6,739 nucleotides of DNA from an uncultured Bacillaceae bacterium. Lineage in GTDB: Bacteria > Bacillota > Bacilli > Bacillales > Amphibacillaceae. Below, piece after piece: positions 1 to 5,958 of this stretch. Made by a program: the position numbers and the translations under genes. The notes under the pieces were generated by a model. The model was given only the letters and a program-made list of their open reading frames with translations, made no database searches and was not told the DNA's origin. The stretch is from assembly GCA_945639745.1 (NCBI GenBank), contig CALZEK010000077.1:1-6739 (forward strand), given 5' to 3'. Numbering within the stretch: the stretch's first letter is position 1; the number at the start of each line of letters is the position of its first letter.

Positions 1-567
1 GGTTACTATATTGCTAAAATACTTGGAGGCATTTTGCAAAAATCGCTTCAAAGTACAGGTATTAATAATATCTATGGTTCACTAGGCATTGAAGATTCTA
101 AAAAACCTTCGTTTGATTTAGCTAAAGTAATTACAAGTGTAGTAAAAGTATTTATTATGTTATTCTTTACAATTGAAGCGTTAAATGTTCTTCAATTAGA
201 CGTTTTAAATAACATTGGTAATGCTATTCTTGTCTACTTACCATTCTTAGTTAGTGCGTTAATTATCCTGGGCTTAGGGTTCTTTGTAGCAAATCTATTA
301 AGTCAGTGGATTCGTAAGTATGCAAATAGCCCTTTATCTGCAACGATTGTTAAATATATAATTATTGTCTTTGCTGTGTTTATGACACTTGATCAATTAC
401 AATTTGCGAAAACAATTGTAAACACAGGATTCTTACTTGTCTTAGGTGGTTTAATGATTGCCTTTGCCATTTCATTTGGAATTGGTGGACGTGATTTCGC
501 CAAAGAACAATTAAGTAAATTAAGTAAAAAAATAAATAAAGACGATTCAGATAGACCATCACTGTAA
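1..567 (+). CDS. Mechanosensitive-channel-like conserved TM helix membrane protein, 3' part (5' end outside window)
   Basis: The frame is open from the first base, so the start lies upstream of the window; 188 residues are visible, ending in TAA at 565-567. Hydrophobic segments lie at about residues 43-63, 73-100, 114-131 and 141-161 of the visible part. The last runs into a FAISFGIGGRDFA motif at about 155-167, followed by a short charged lysine-rich tail. Alternating long helices ending in a Gly-Gly-Arg-Asp box are typical of the family built from the 'conserved TM helix' repeat (PF05552), often annotated as mechanosensitive ion channel family proteins. I see no MscS beta domain after the last helix, so channel activity is unproven. 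A TTG at 34 could be read as a start, but it lies inside the continuous reading frame and has no convincing ribosome binding site. A strong terminator directly follows, so the gene ends its transcription unit and is probably unrelated to glcB. Confidence 0.75.
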   Translation, partial: GYYIAKILGGILQKSLQSTGINNIYGSLGIEDSKKPSFDLAKVITSVVKVFIMLFFTIEALNVLQLDVLNNIGNAILVYLPFLVSALIILGLGFFVANLLSQWIRKYANSPLSATIVKYIIIVFAVFMTLDQLQFAKTIVNTGFLLVLGGLMIAFAISFGIGGRDFAKEQLSKLSKKINKDDSDRPSL

Positions 568-583
568 TTCAAGAAATTGATTT

Positions 584-618
584 AAAGAAATGAGTGTATA
601 ACACTCATTTCTTTTTTT
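584..618 (+). terminator. Rho-independent terminator of the membrane protein gene
   Basis: A perfect 14-bp stem (584-597 with 601-614) has a 3-base loop, and a run of seven T at 612-618 overlaps the end of the right arm. It begins 16 bases after the stop codon. It separates the upstream gene from the glcB leader. Confidence 0.9.
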
Positions 619-635
619 ATAAAATAAATAATTAT

Positions 636-692
636 AAAGTTTATCATACTTATAAATTGATTTGATATCATTTTGTAAATATGATAAACTTT
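636..692. repeat. 13-bp perfect inverted repeat in the glcB leader
   Basis: AAAGTTTATCATA at 636-648 is matched by its exact reverse complement at 680-692, with 31 bases between. The interior holds a small palindrome, TGATATCA, at 663-670. It lies between the terminator and the glcB promoter. The T run after the right arm is too short for a normal terminator, so an operator dyad or a structured leader element is equally possible. The function is unknown. Confidence 0.5.
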
Positions 693-705
693 TATTGTAT
701 AACAG
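692..705 (-). promoter_or_regulatory. Putative glyoxylate-regulon operator, site 1 (glcB distal)
   Basis: Read on the minus strand this is CTGTTATACAATAA. It matches the proposed 14-bp quasi-palindrome CTGTTGTACAACAG at 11 of 14 positions. Its first 12 bases are the exact reverse complement counterpart of site 2 (757-768). The two sites are 63 bp apart centre to centre, close to six helical turns, which would suit a looped or bridged repressor complex. The regulator is not identified. Confidence 0.45.
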
Positions 706-739
706 ATACACATCAATCTAATAGGGTTTTTAGTAATGT

Positions 740-768
740 TTGATTTAATAATGATACTGTTATACAAT
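740..768 (+). promoter_or_regulatory. glcB: Likely glcB promoter
   Basis: TTGATT (740-745) serves as -35, a 17-base spacer follows, then TACAAT (763-768) as -10. The -10 matches the sigma-A consensus at 5 of 6 and the -35 at 4 of 6. Transcription would start near 775, just before the ribosome binding site at 786. The -10 lies inside operator site 2, so a bound protein would block the polymerase. Confidence 0.5.
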
Positions 769-770
769 AG
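757..770 (+). promoter_or_regulatory. Putative glyoxylate-regulon operator, site 2 (glcB proximal)
   Basis: CTGTTATACAATAG matches the proposed palindrome at 12 of 14 positions. It is flanked by ATGATA on the left and GTTT on the right. The six bases on its left are almost the same as those next to site 4 and site 3 (ATTATA). It covers the -10 of the glcB promoter, which favours repression. Confidence 0.5.
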
Positions 771-785
771 GTTTAATTATCCGAT

Positions 786-791
786 AGGAGG
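786..791 (+). promoter_or_regulatory. glcB: Ribosome binding site fixing the glcB start
   Basis: A perfect AGGAGG sits seven bases before ATG 799. The frame also contains ATG 736, but that codon has no such site and lies upstream of the likely transcription start, so 799 is chosen. Confidence 0.85.
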
Positions 792-798
792 AAATGAA

Positions 799-2982
799 AT
801 GGCAAATTACATTCAAGTAGGAAAGATTCAAGTTGCTAAACAATTATATGATTTTGTTAATCAAGAGGCATTAAAGGATGCAGAATTAGAACAAGCTAAA
901 TTTTGGAACGATTTTGAACAAATAGTAAGCGATTTCACTCCCGAAAATGAAAAATTACTTAAAGAGCGTCAAGATATACAAGACAAAATAGACAATTGCC
1001 ACCCAGACAATAAAGAATTTGATGCTAAAATTTACAAACACTTTTTAAAAGAAATAGGGTATTTAGAAGAAGAAGTTGATGACTTTAAAATTGATGTTAA
1101 AAATGTAGATGATGAAATTGCAAAAATAGGTGGACCGCAATTAGTTGTACCAATTAATAATCCACGCTACGCAATTAACGCTGCAAATGCAAGGTGGGGT
1201 TCATTATATGATGCGCTGTATGGATCCGATGTTATTAGTGAAGATAATGGTCAGGAAAAAGGTTCAACTTATAATGAGAAAAGAGGCGCTATCGTTATTC
1301 AAAAAGGGCGTGAACTTTTAGATGAATCAGTACCACTTGAAAAAGGAAGTCATGAATCAGCAACTTTATATTATGTAGCAAAAGGTGAATTAAAAATAGA
1401 ATTAGAGTCAGGAGAAACAGTTGGCTTAAAAGACCCTAATCAATTTAAAGGTTATCAAGGTCGCGAAGAAACACCTGCATCGATATTACTTGAAAATAAC
1501 GGCTTACATATCGATATTCAAATTGATCCATCTAATGTGATTGGTAAAACAGATTTAGCAGGTATTCAAGATATTGTGATGGAATCAGCTATTACAAGTA
1601 TTATGGATTGTGAAGACTCTGTTACTGCAGTAGATGCAGACGACAAAGTGGATGTATATAAAAATTGGTTAGGACTCATTCGTGGTGAATTAACAGTTCA
1701 AGTAAATAAGGGTGTACGTACAATTGAGCGCAAATTTAATGAAGATCGCATCTATACTTCACCTACTAATGGAGAAGTGAGATTACCTGGTCGCGTATTA
1801 ATGCTTGTCAGAAATGTTGGCCACTTGCTACGTAATGATGCAGTACTTAATGAGGATGGGTCAGATTCTTATGAAGGTATTTTAGATGCTGTCTTTACAA
1901 GTTTAATGGCAAAGCACAACCTATTAGGCAAGGGTAAGCATATTAACTCGAAAAAAGGTTCGATTTATATAGTTAAACCTAAAATGCATGGGTCTAAAGA
2001 AGTTAAATTTACAAATGAATTATTTGCTCGTGTTGAAGATATGCTAGATTTAGAAAGAAATACAATAAAGGTTGGCGTTATGGATGAAGAGCGTCGAACA
2101 AGTCTTAACCTTAAGAATTGTATCAATGAAGTTAAAGAACGTGCAATCTTTAGTAATACGCGCTTCTTAGATCGTACAGGTGATGAAATTCACACAGCAA
2201 TGAAGATGGGTCCAATGTTACGTAAAGATGATATGAAGAATGCTAAATGGTTAGGTTCATATGAAAAGAACAACGTTCAAACAGGACTTGCTACAGGTTT
2301 CCAAGGGAATGCGCAAATTGGAAAGGGTATGTGGGCAATGCCAGATAAAATGGCTGATATGGTTGAACAAAAAATTGGTCATGTAAAAGCAGGAGCAAAT
2401 ACAGCCTGGGTACCGTCACCAACTGCAGGAACGCTACATGCACTACATTATCATGAAATTGATTATAAAGAAGTACAAGATAAAATAATTGAAAATGGAC
2501 TAGAAATAGATTATCAAGCTGATATTTTAGAAATACCTATTGAATCAGATCCTAGCTGGACAGAAGAAGAAATCCAAGATGAACTAGATAATAACGCTCA
2601 AACAATGTTAGGTTATGTTGTGAGATGGGTTGAACAAGGTGTAGGTTGTTCTAAAGTACCTGATATTAAAGATGTTGGACTAATGGAAGATAGAGCAACA
2701 CTTAGAATATCAAGCCAAATGATGGCAAACTGGTTACAGCATGATATTTGTACGAAAGAGCAAGTAGAAGAAACGCTGAAAAGAATGGCAAAAATAGTTG
2801 ATAAACAAAATGAAGGTGATCCAGAATATATAAACATGTCACCTAATTATGATGAATCAGTAGCCTTCCAAGCTGCACGCGACTTAGTTTTTGAAGGGCA
2901 TTTGCAGCCTAATGGTTATACTGAACCTATCTTACACCGTCGTCGAATAGAAGCAAAAAAGAAACAAGGTATTATTAACTAA
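799..2982 (+). CDS. glcB: Malate synthase G
   Basis: This cytoplasmic enzyme condenses glyoxylate with acetyl-CoA and water to give malate and CoA, the second step of the glyoxylate bypass. The protein has 727 residues; Escherichia coli GlcB has 723. It follows the isoform G family throughout: NAANARWGSLYDALYG at about 127-142, DCEDSVTAVDADDKV near 275-290, VRNVGHL, YIVKPKMHG, MDEERRTSLNL, FLDRTGDE, GKGMWAMPD, WVPSPTAGTLHALHYH, GCSKVPDI and MEDRATLRISSQ. Residues matching the known active site are all present: catalytic Arg338 and Asp631, and the magnesium ligands Glu430 and Asp458 (E427 and D455 in E. coli). Cys617 is kept, but E. coli Cys688 is Val here. The start is set by the AGGAGG at 786. 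The gene converges on the exporter gene with only 15 bases between stop codons. Two copies of the putative operator lie upstream. The substrate partner gene, aceA, lies 1.6 kb downstream on the same strand. Confidence 0.97.
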   Translation: MANYIQVGKIQVAKQLYDFVNQEALKDAELEQAKFWNDFEQIVSDFTPENEKLLKERQDIQDKIDNCHPDNKEFDAKIYKHFLKEIGYLEEEVDDFKIDVKNVDDEIAKIGGPQLVVPINNPRYAINAANARWGSLYDALYGSDVISEDNGQEKGSTYNEKRGAIVIQKGRELLDESVPLEKGSHESATLYYVAKGELKIELESGETVGLKDPNQFKGYQGREETPASILLENNGLHIDIQIDPSNVIGKTDLAGIQDIVMESAITSIMDCEDSVTAVDADDKVDVYKNWLGLIRGELTVQVNKGVRTIERKFNEDRIYTSPTNGEVRLPGRVLMLVRNVGHLLRNDAVLNEDGSDSYEGILDAVFTSLMAKHNLLGKGKHINSKKGSIYIVKPKMHGSKEVKFTNELFARVEDMLDLERNTIKVGVMDEERRTSLNLKNCINEVKERAIFSNTRFLDRTGDEIHTAMKMGPMLRKDDMKNAKWLGSYEKNNVQTGLATGFQGNAQIGKGMWAMPDKMADMVEQKIGHVKAGANTAWVPSPTAGTLHALHYHEIDYKEVQDKIIENGLEIDYQADILEIPIESDPSWTEEEIQDELDNNAQTMLGYVVRWVEQGVGCSKVPDIKDVGLMEDRATLRISSQMMANWLQHDICTKEQVEETLKRMAKIVDKQNEGDPEYINMSPNYDESVAFQAARDLVFEGHLQPNGYTEPILHRRRIEAKKKQGIIN

Positions 2983-2983
2983 T

Positions 2984-3026
2984 AAAAGCTGTTCAAATCA
3001 GATATTCTGATTTTGAACAGCTTTTT
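2984..3026. terminator. Bidirectional terminator shared by glcB and the exporter gene
   Basis: The left arm (2984-3001, AAAAGCTGTTCAAATCAG) pairs with 3007-3025 around a 5-base loop, with one extra T bulged in the right arm. A T run follows on the plus strand, and the AAAA at 2984-2987 gives a short U run on the minus strand, so it can act for both converging genes. It includes the exporter's stop codon and last codons. Confidence 0.85.
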
Positions 3027-4044
3027 CTTTGTTTTTAATAGAGTTCTTAACTAAATCAAATTCAGACGCAAGTTGGATAAGAGCAGATAATTCATATAAT
3101 AAAATAAGTTCATTAGGAAGATGACCATCACTAGATTCATATTTCATCACATTATTGTTTAACCAAAAAGTTTGCATCAAGCGTTTAATAGATACCTCGT
3201 GAACTTTTAAGTCGACATCTGTTTCATGAATCATATGTTCAGCTAGAGACTCAACAGCATTTTCAATAAGTAGTTGTTCATCTGAAGTGAGTTGAAGATT
3301 ATCAAGAGATAAGTTTTTTAAGTTAGTTAAATGATAAACCATTAGTTTCAATCGATTAATTTGTTTGCGAGAAATATAAAAATCTTGTTTTTTATTACCT
3401 ACTAAAGGATGGAAATTCGCTTCATCTTTTTGAAAGCGAATGAGTTCTTCTGTTTTTATAATTTGTTTATCTAAATATAATAATAATCTATTTTTATTTA
3501 TAGGAGTTTTTTTATTAAAAATGATAATTGATTGAACGACTTCACCAATATTTTTATACAATTTATTAATGTTTTCACTGATTTCTTTTATGTAATTAGG
3601 GGGAAGGATAAACATATTAACGACGGTAGAGACAATCAATCCGATAGATGTTGTGCCAAGTCTAGTTAGGAAAGATAAAAAGTAATTGTCATAAACAACT
3701 TCAATCATTGCGACAGCAGTAATAGTTGCCACAAGGAGACCAGCATGTAGTTTTAATTTATAACTTGTAATAATTGTAAAGACAGCAGCTAATGTATATG
3801 TGATTGGAGAATTCCCAAAGAGTGCAATAAAAAGAACGGCGTATGCCGATCCAATTGCTGAAGCAGGAAAGCGCACTAATCCTTTTTTTATAGAATCAGA
3901 TACGGTGGGCTCTAATGTTACTATAGCTGTAATCACAGCAAAAACAGGGGGGAGACCGAGTAGTTGACATATCAGAGCTGTTAGAAAGATAGCAACACCT
4001 GTTTTGATTGTACGAACACCTAAAAAATCAAAAACTCTCATCAT
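2998..4044 (-). CDS. UPF0421 / aromatic acid exporter (ArAE_1, DUF939-like) family membrane protein
   Basis: The 348-residue protein has an N-terminal membrane half (about residues 1-150, some five or six hydrophobic helices) and a charged, helical C-terminal half that is probably cytoplasmic. The motifs GVRTIKTGVAIFLTALICQ, AVITAIVTLEPTVSDSIKKG, RFPASAIGSAYAVLF and FILPPNY match the staphylococcal UPF0421 proteins of the FUSC/ArAE_1 superfamily. The length also fits (about 330-350). Family members are annotated as aromatic acid or general anionic-compound exporters by similarity; the substrate here is unknown. Two adjacent ATG codons, at 4044 and 4041, follow GAGG. The second has the more usual seven-base spacing, so the true start may be one codon later. 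The gene is antisense to both shunt genes and ends inside the shared terminator. A TTGACA-type promoter lies upstream, and operator site 3 lies beyond it, so co-regulation with the shunt is possible but unproven. Confidence 0.85.
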   Translation of the reverse strand: MMRVFDFLGVRTIKTGVAIFLTALICQLLGLPPVFAVITAIVTLEPTVSDSIKKGLVRFPASAIGSAYAVLFIALFGNSPITYTLAAVFTIITSYKLKLHAGLLVATITAVAMIEVVYDNYFLSFLTRLGTTSIGLIVSTVVNMFILPPNYIKEISENINKLYKNIGEVVQSIIIFNKKTPINKNRLLLYLDKQIIKTEELIRFQKDEANFHPLVGNKKQDFYISRKQINRLKLMVYHLTNLKNLSLDNLQLTSDEQLLIENAVESLAEHMIHETDVDLKVHEVSIKRLMQTFWLNNNVMKYESSDGHLPNELILLYELSALIQLASEFDLVKNSIKNKEKAVQNQNI

Positions 4045-4074
4045 AAAACCTCACAATTTTTGTAAAATTCTTAT

Positions 4075-4103
4075 TAAATATAATTATAACAAACTCTTGT
4101 CAA
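4075..4103 (-). promoter_or_regulatory. Likely promoter of the exporter gene
   Basis: Read on the minus strand, a perfect TTGACA (4103-4098) precedes TATTTA at 17 bases (4080-4075) or TATATT at 15 bases (4082-4077). Both -10 choices are imperfect. It lies about 30 bases before the start codon. Confidence 0.5.
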
Positions 4104-4139
4104 TAAAGGTTAAAAAAATAATTATTCAAAATAAATAAA

Positions 4140-4159
4140 CTTTTATATAACAGTATAAT
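4140..4159 (-). promoter_or_regulatory. Putative glyoxylate-regulon operator, site 3
   Basis: On the minus strand the core (4153-4140) is CTGTTATATAAAAG, 11 of 14 to the proposed palindrome. It is preceded by ATTATA, exactly as at site 4. It sits between the divergent exporter and microprotein genes, about 100 bases from the exporter start. On the plus strand the flank reads TATAAT (4154-4159) but has no fitting -35. Confidence 0.4.
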
Positions 4160-4222
4160 GCTTTACTGGAAGGGTTTATGCTGTACTTTTAATTATTAAT
4201 TGAATAAATTTTACATAAAAGC

Positions 4223-4250
4223 TTGCAATATTCTGACAATGTATTATACT
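4223..4250 (+). promoter_or_regulatory. Candidate promoter of the zinc-ribbon microprotein gene
   Basis: TTGCAA (4223-4228), a 16-base spacer and TATACT (4245-4250) form a plausible sigma-A promoter, with start near 4257 and a 50-base leader before ATG 4307. The -10 overlaps operator site 4. Confidence 0.4.
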
Positions 4251-4262
4251 GTATTACAACAG
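4249..4262 (+). promoter_or_regulatory. Putative glyoxylate-regulon operator, site 4
   Basis: CTGTATTACAACAG matches the proposed palindrome at 12 of 14 positions. With its flanks (4243-4264) it agrees with 751-772, upstream of glcB, at 18 of 22 positions, including the shared ATACTGT and AGGT ends. It covers the -10 and start region of the microprotein promoter. Confidence 0.5.
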
Positions 4263-4293
4263 GTAAAGGAAATTCGATCTGTTACATAAAAAT

Positions 4294-4300
4294 GGAGGTG
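4294..4300 (+). promoter_or_regulatory. Ribosome binding site fixing the microprotein start
   Basis: GGAGGTG lies six bases before ATG 4307. The same frame extends upstream to a TTG at 4223, but that falls in the promoter and has no ribosome binding site, so 4307 is chosen. Confidence 0.8.
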
Positions 4301-4306
4301 CCAAAC

Positions 4307-4414
4307 ATGGAAATGAAGAGAGATAATGTAACTTGCCCAGAGTGTGGAACTAGTGTGTCGGAAAGAAGTTATACATTAGTGTGTGACTATTGTTTGTCAA
4401 AGAAAGAAGATTAA
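4307..4414 (+). CDS. 35-residue two-CxxC zinc-ribbon microprotein
   Basis: The product begins MEMKRDNVTCPECG and ends in SKKED. It has two CxxC pairs, CPEC at 10-13 and CDYC at 29-32, fifteen residues apart. That is the geometry of a minimal zinc ribbon, with a Tyr-Thr-Leu-Val-Cys strand before the second knuckle. It resembles small Bacillus YhfH-type zinc-ribbon proteins in size and layout, though I cannot assign it to that family with certainty. No signal peptide or membrane helix is present, so it should be cytoplasmic. It lies 154 bases before aceA on the same strand with no clear terminator between, so some transcripts may read through. It has its own candidate promoter with operator site 4. 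A role as a small regulator or enzyme-binding factor tied to the shunt is speculation. The strong ribosome binding site and the paired cysteines argue that it is a real gene. Confidence 0.7.
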   Translation: MEMKRDNVTCPECGTSVSERSYTLVCDYCLSKKED

Positions 4415-4425
4415 TGATAACTCCG

Positions 4426-4439
4426 TTGTTATATAGCAG
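4426..4439 (+). promoter_or_regulatory. Putative glyoxylate-regulon operator, site 5 (aceA)
   Basis: TTGTTATATAGCAG matches the proposed palindrome at 10 of 14 positions, the weakest of the five. The left flank is not conserved. It overlaps the -35 region of the candidate aceA promoter, whose -10 is at 4454. Confidence 0.35.
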
Positions 4440-4459
4440 TAAGAGTTTATCTGTATAAT
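4431..4459 (+). promoter_or_regulatory. aceA: Candidate aceA promoter with weak -35
   Basis: A perfect TATAAT lies at 4454-4459. At 16-18 bases upstream there is no recognisable TTGACA; the 17-base position reads ATATAG, inside operator site 5. Transcription would start near 4466, leaving a leader of about 100 bases that contains the cre site. Confidence 0.4.
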
Positions 4460-4492
4460 TAAGAGAAGTGAAAAGAAATAAGCAATTAATTT

Positions 4493-4506
4493 AGAAAGCG
4501 CTTAAT
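4493..4506 (+). promoter_or_regulatory. CcpA cre site in the aceA leader
   Basis: AGAAAGCGCTTAAT fits the cre consensus TGWAARCGYTWNCW at 12 of 14 positions, with an intact AAAGCGCTT core. If transcription starts near 4466, the site is about 30 bases downstream, where CcpA commonly acts as a roadblock. Glucose repression of isocitrate lyase would make physiological sense. Confidence 0.7.
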
Positions 4507-4568
4507 TTGAGTTTATAAAATAACTCATAAAATAAAATATAGAAGTATAAAATAGGGGGAAAATATTA

Positions 4569-5843
4569 ATGTTTAAAGAAAGAGCAGCAGAAATTCAAAA
4601 AGATTGGGATACTAATCCAAGATGGAAGGGAATTACTCGTCCATACTCAGCAGAAGATGTAGTTCGTTTAAGAGGATCTATTGATATCGATTATACATTA
4701 GCAAATATAGGGTCACAAAAACTATGGGACTTAGTGAATGAAGAAGACTATGTTAACTCACTTGGAGCATTAACTGGGAACCAAGCAGTACAACAAGTTA
4801 AAGCAGGATTAAAAGCTATTTACTTAAGTGGATGGCAAGTTGCTGCAGATGCAAACATGGCTGGAGAAATGTATCCAGACCAAAGTTTATATCCAGTAAA
4901 CAGTGTACCTCAAGTAGTTCGCCGTATTAATAATGCCCTACAACGTGCGGATCAAGTTGAATATTCAGAAGGTAAAAATGACATTGACTTCTTTGCACCA
5001 ATTGTAGCAGACGCTGAAGCAGGTTTTGGTGGTCACTTAAACGTATTTGAATTAATGAAATCTATGATTGAAGCTGGAGCATCAGGTGTTCACTTTGAAG
5101 ACCAGTTAGCTTCTGAGAAGAAATGTGGTCACTTAGGTGGTAAAGTATTACTTCCTACACAAGTTGCTATCAAAAACTTAGTTGCAGCACGTTTTGCAGC
5201 AGATGTTATGGGAACGCCTACAGTAATTATGGCTCGTACAGATGCTAACGCAGCTGATTTAATTACAAGTGATGTCGATGAAAAAGATGCACCATTTATT
5301 ACAGGCGAAAGAACAGTTGAAGGATTCTACCGTACAAAAGCAGGTCTAGATCAAGCAATTGCGCGTGGTTTAGCTTATGCTCCATATGCAGATTTAATCT
5401 GGTGTGAAACTGCAGAGCCAGACCTAGAAGAAGCAAGACGTTTTGCAGAAGCAATCCATGAAGAATATCCAGATCAGTTATTAGCATACAACTGTTCACC
5501 TTCATTTAACTGGGAGAAGCATATGTCTGAAGAAGATATGGATACATTCCAAAAAGAAATTGCGGCAATGGGTTATAAGTATCAGTTTGTAACATTAGCT
5601 GGATTCCATACATTAAATTACAGCATGTTCGAACTTGCTGAACAGTACAAAGACAAAGGTATGGGAGCATACTCTCGTCTAGTCCAAGGAAAAGAATTCG
5701 CAGCTGAGAGTAAAGGTTATACTGCTACGCGTCACCAGCGTGAAGTTGGAACAGGTTACTTTGATGAAGTAGCGCAAGTTATTGCTGATGGTGAATCATC
5801 AACAACTGCACTAGCTGGATCAACAGAAGCGGAACAATTCTAA
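4569..5843 (+). CDS. aceA: Isocitrate lyase
   Basis: This cytoplasmic enzyme cleaves isocitrate to succinate and glyoxylate, the first step of the glyoxylate bypass. The 424-residue length agrees with bacterial isocitrate lyases (434 in E. coli). The signature [13 protein letters not shown] carries the catalytic cysteine at position 186. Other family blocks are [52 protein letters not shown] with the metal-site Asp148, [34 protein letters not shown] and [13 protein letters not shown]. Nothing is missing or truncated. ATG 4569 follows GGGGGA at eight bases. The gene has its own leader with a cre site, a candidate promoter and operator site 5, and it ends in a strong terminator. It is therefore probably expressed mainly alone, with possible read-through from the microprotein gene. 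Its product glyoxylate is used by the malate synthase encoded at 799-2982. Confidence 0.98.
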   Translation: MFKERAAEIQKDWDTNPRWKGITRPYSAEDVVRLRGSIDIDYTLANIGSQKLWDLVNEEDYVNSLGALTGNQAVQQVKAGLKAIYLSGWQVAADANMAGEMYPDQSLYPVNSVPQVVRRINNALQRADQVEYSEGKNDIDFFAPIVADAEAGFGGHLNVFELMKSMIEAGASGVHFEDQLASEKKCGHLGGKVLLPTQVAIKNLVAARFAADVMGTPTVIMARTDANAADLITSDVDEKDAPFITGERTVEGFYRTKAGLDQAIARGLAYAPYADLIWCETAEPDLEEARRFAEAIHEEYPDQLLAYNCSPSFNWEKHMSEEDMDTFQKEIAAMGYKYQFVTLAGFHTLNYSMFELAEQYKDKGMGAYSRLVQGKEFAAESKGYTATRHQREVGTGYFDEVAQVIADGESSTTALAGSTEAEQF

Positions 5844-5860
5844 GTTTATAAAATAAGAAG

Positions 5861-5896
5861 AAGCTTTGTTATCATTTGATAACAAAGCTTTTTTTT
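5861..5896 (+). terminator. Rho-independent terminator of aceA
   Basis: A perfect 13-bp stem, AAGCTTTGTTATC (5861-5873) with 5878-5890, has a 4-base ATTT loop and a run of eight T (5889-5896). It begins 17 bases after the stop codon. Confidence 0.92.
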
Positions 5897-5958
5897 ATTT
5901 GATAAAAATGTAATAAATAAAGTTAATGTTACAACTAAAGATAAACATATCTTTAAAA

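Noticed and set aside
582..767. Minus-strand open frame of 61 codons in the glcB leader
   Set aside because: It is a chance frame in AT-rich intergenic DNA. It runs through the terminator and both dyads and shows no recognisable protein feature.
736..798. In-frame extension of malate synthase G to ATG 736
   Set aside because: It adds 21 residues with no family similarity, has no ribosome binding site, and lies across the predicted promoter and operator site 2. AGGAGG at 786 clearly serves ATG 799.
2613..2837. Minus-strand frame inside glcB, and similar minus-strand frames at 380-562 and 5299-5505
   Set aside because: They are antisense shadows of strongly conserved coding regions, without ribosome binding sites or family features.
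4168..4181. cre-like sequence TGGAAGGGTTTATG upstream of the microprotein gene
   Set aside because: The central CG is missing and several other consensus positions fail, unlike the good site at 4493.
4223..4306. In-frame extension of the microprotein to TTG 4223
   Set aside because: The extension covers the candidate promoter and operator site 4 and has no ribosome binding site. GGAGGTG at 4294 serves ATG 4307.
4417..4432. Hairpin just after the microprotein stop as a possible terminator
   Set aside because: The stem is only 5 bp (ATAAC with GTTAT) with no T run. It overlaps operator site 5.
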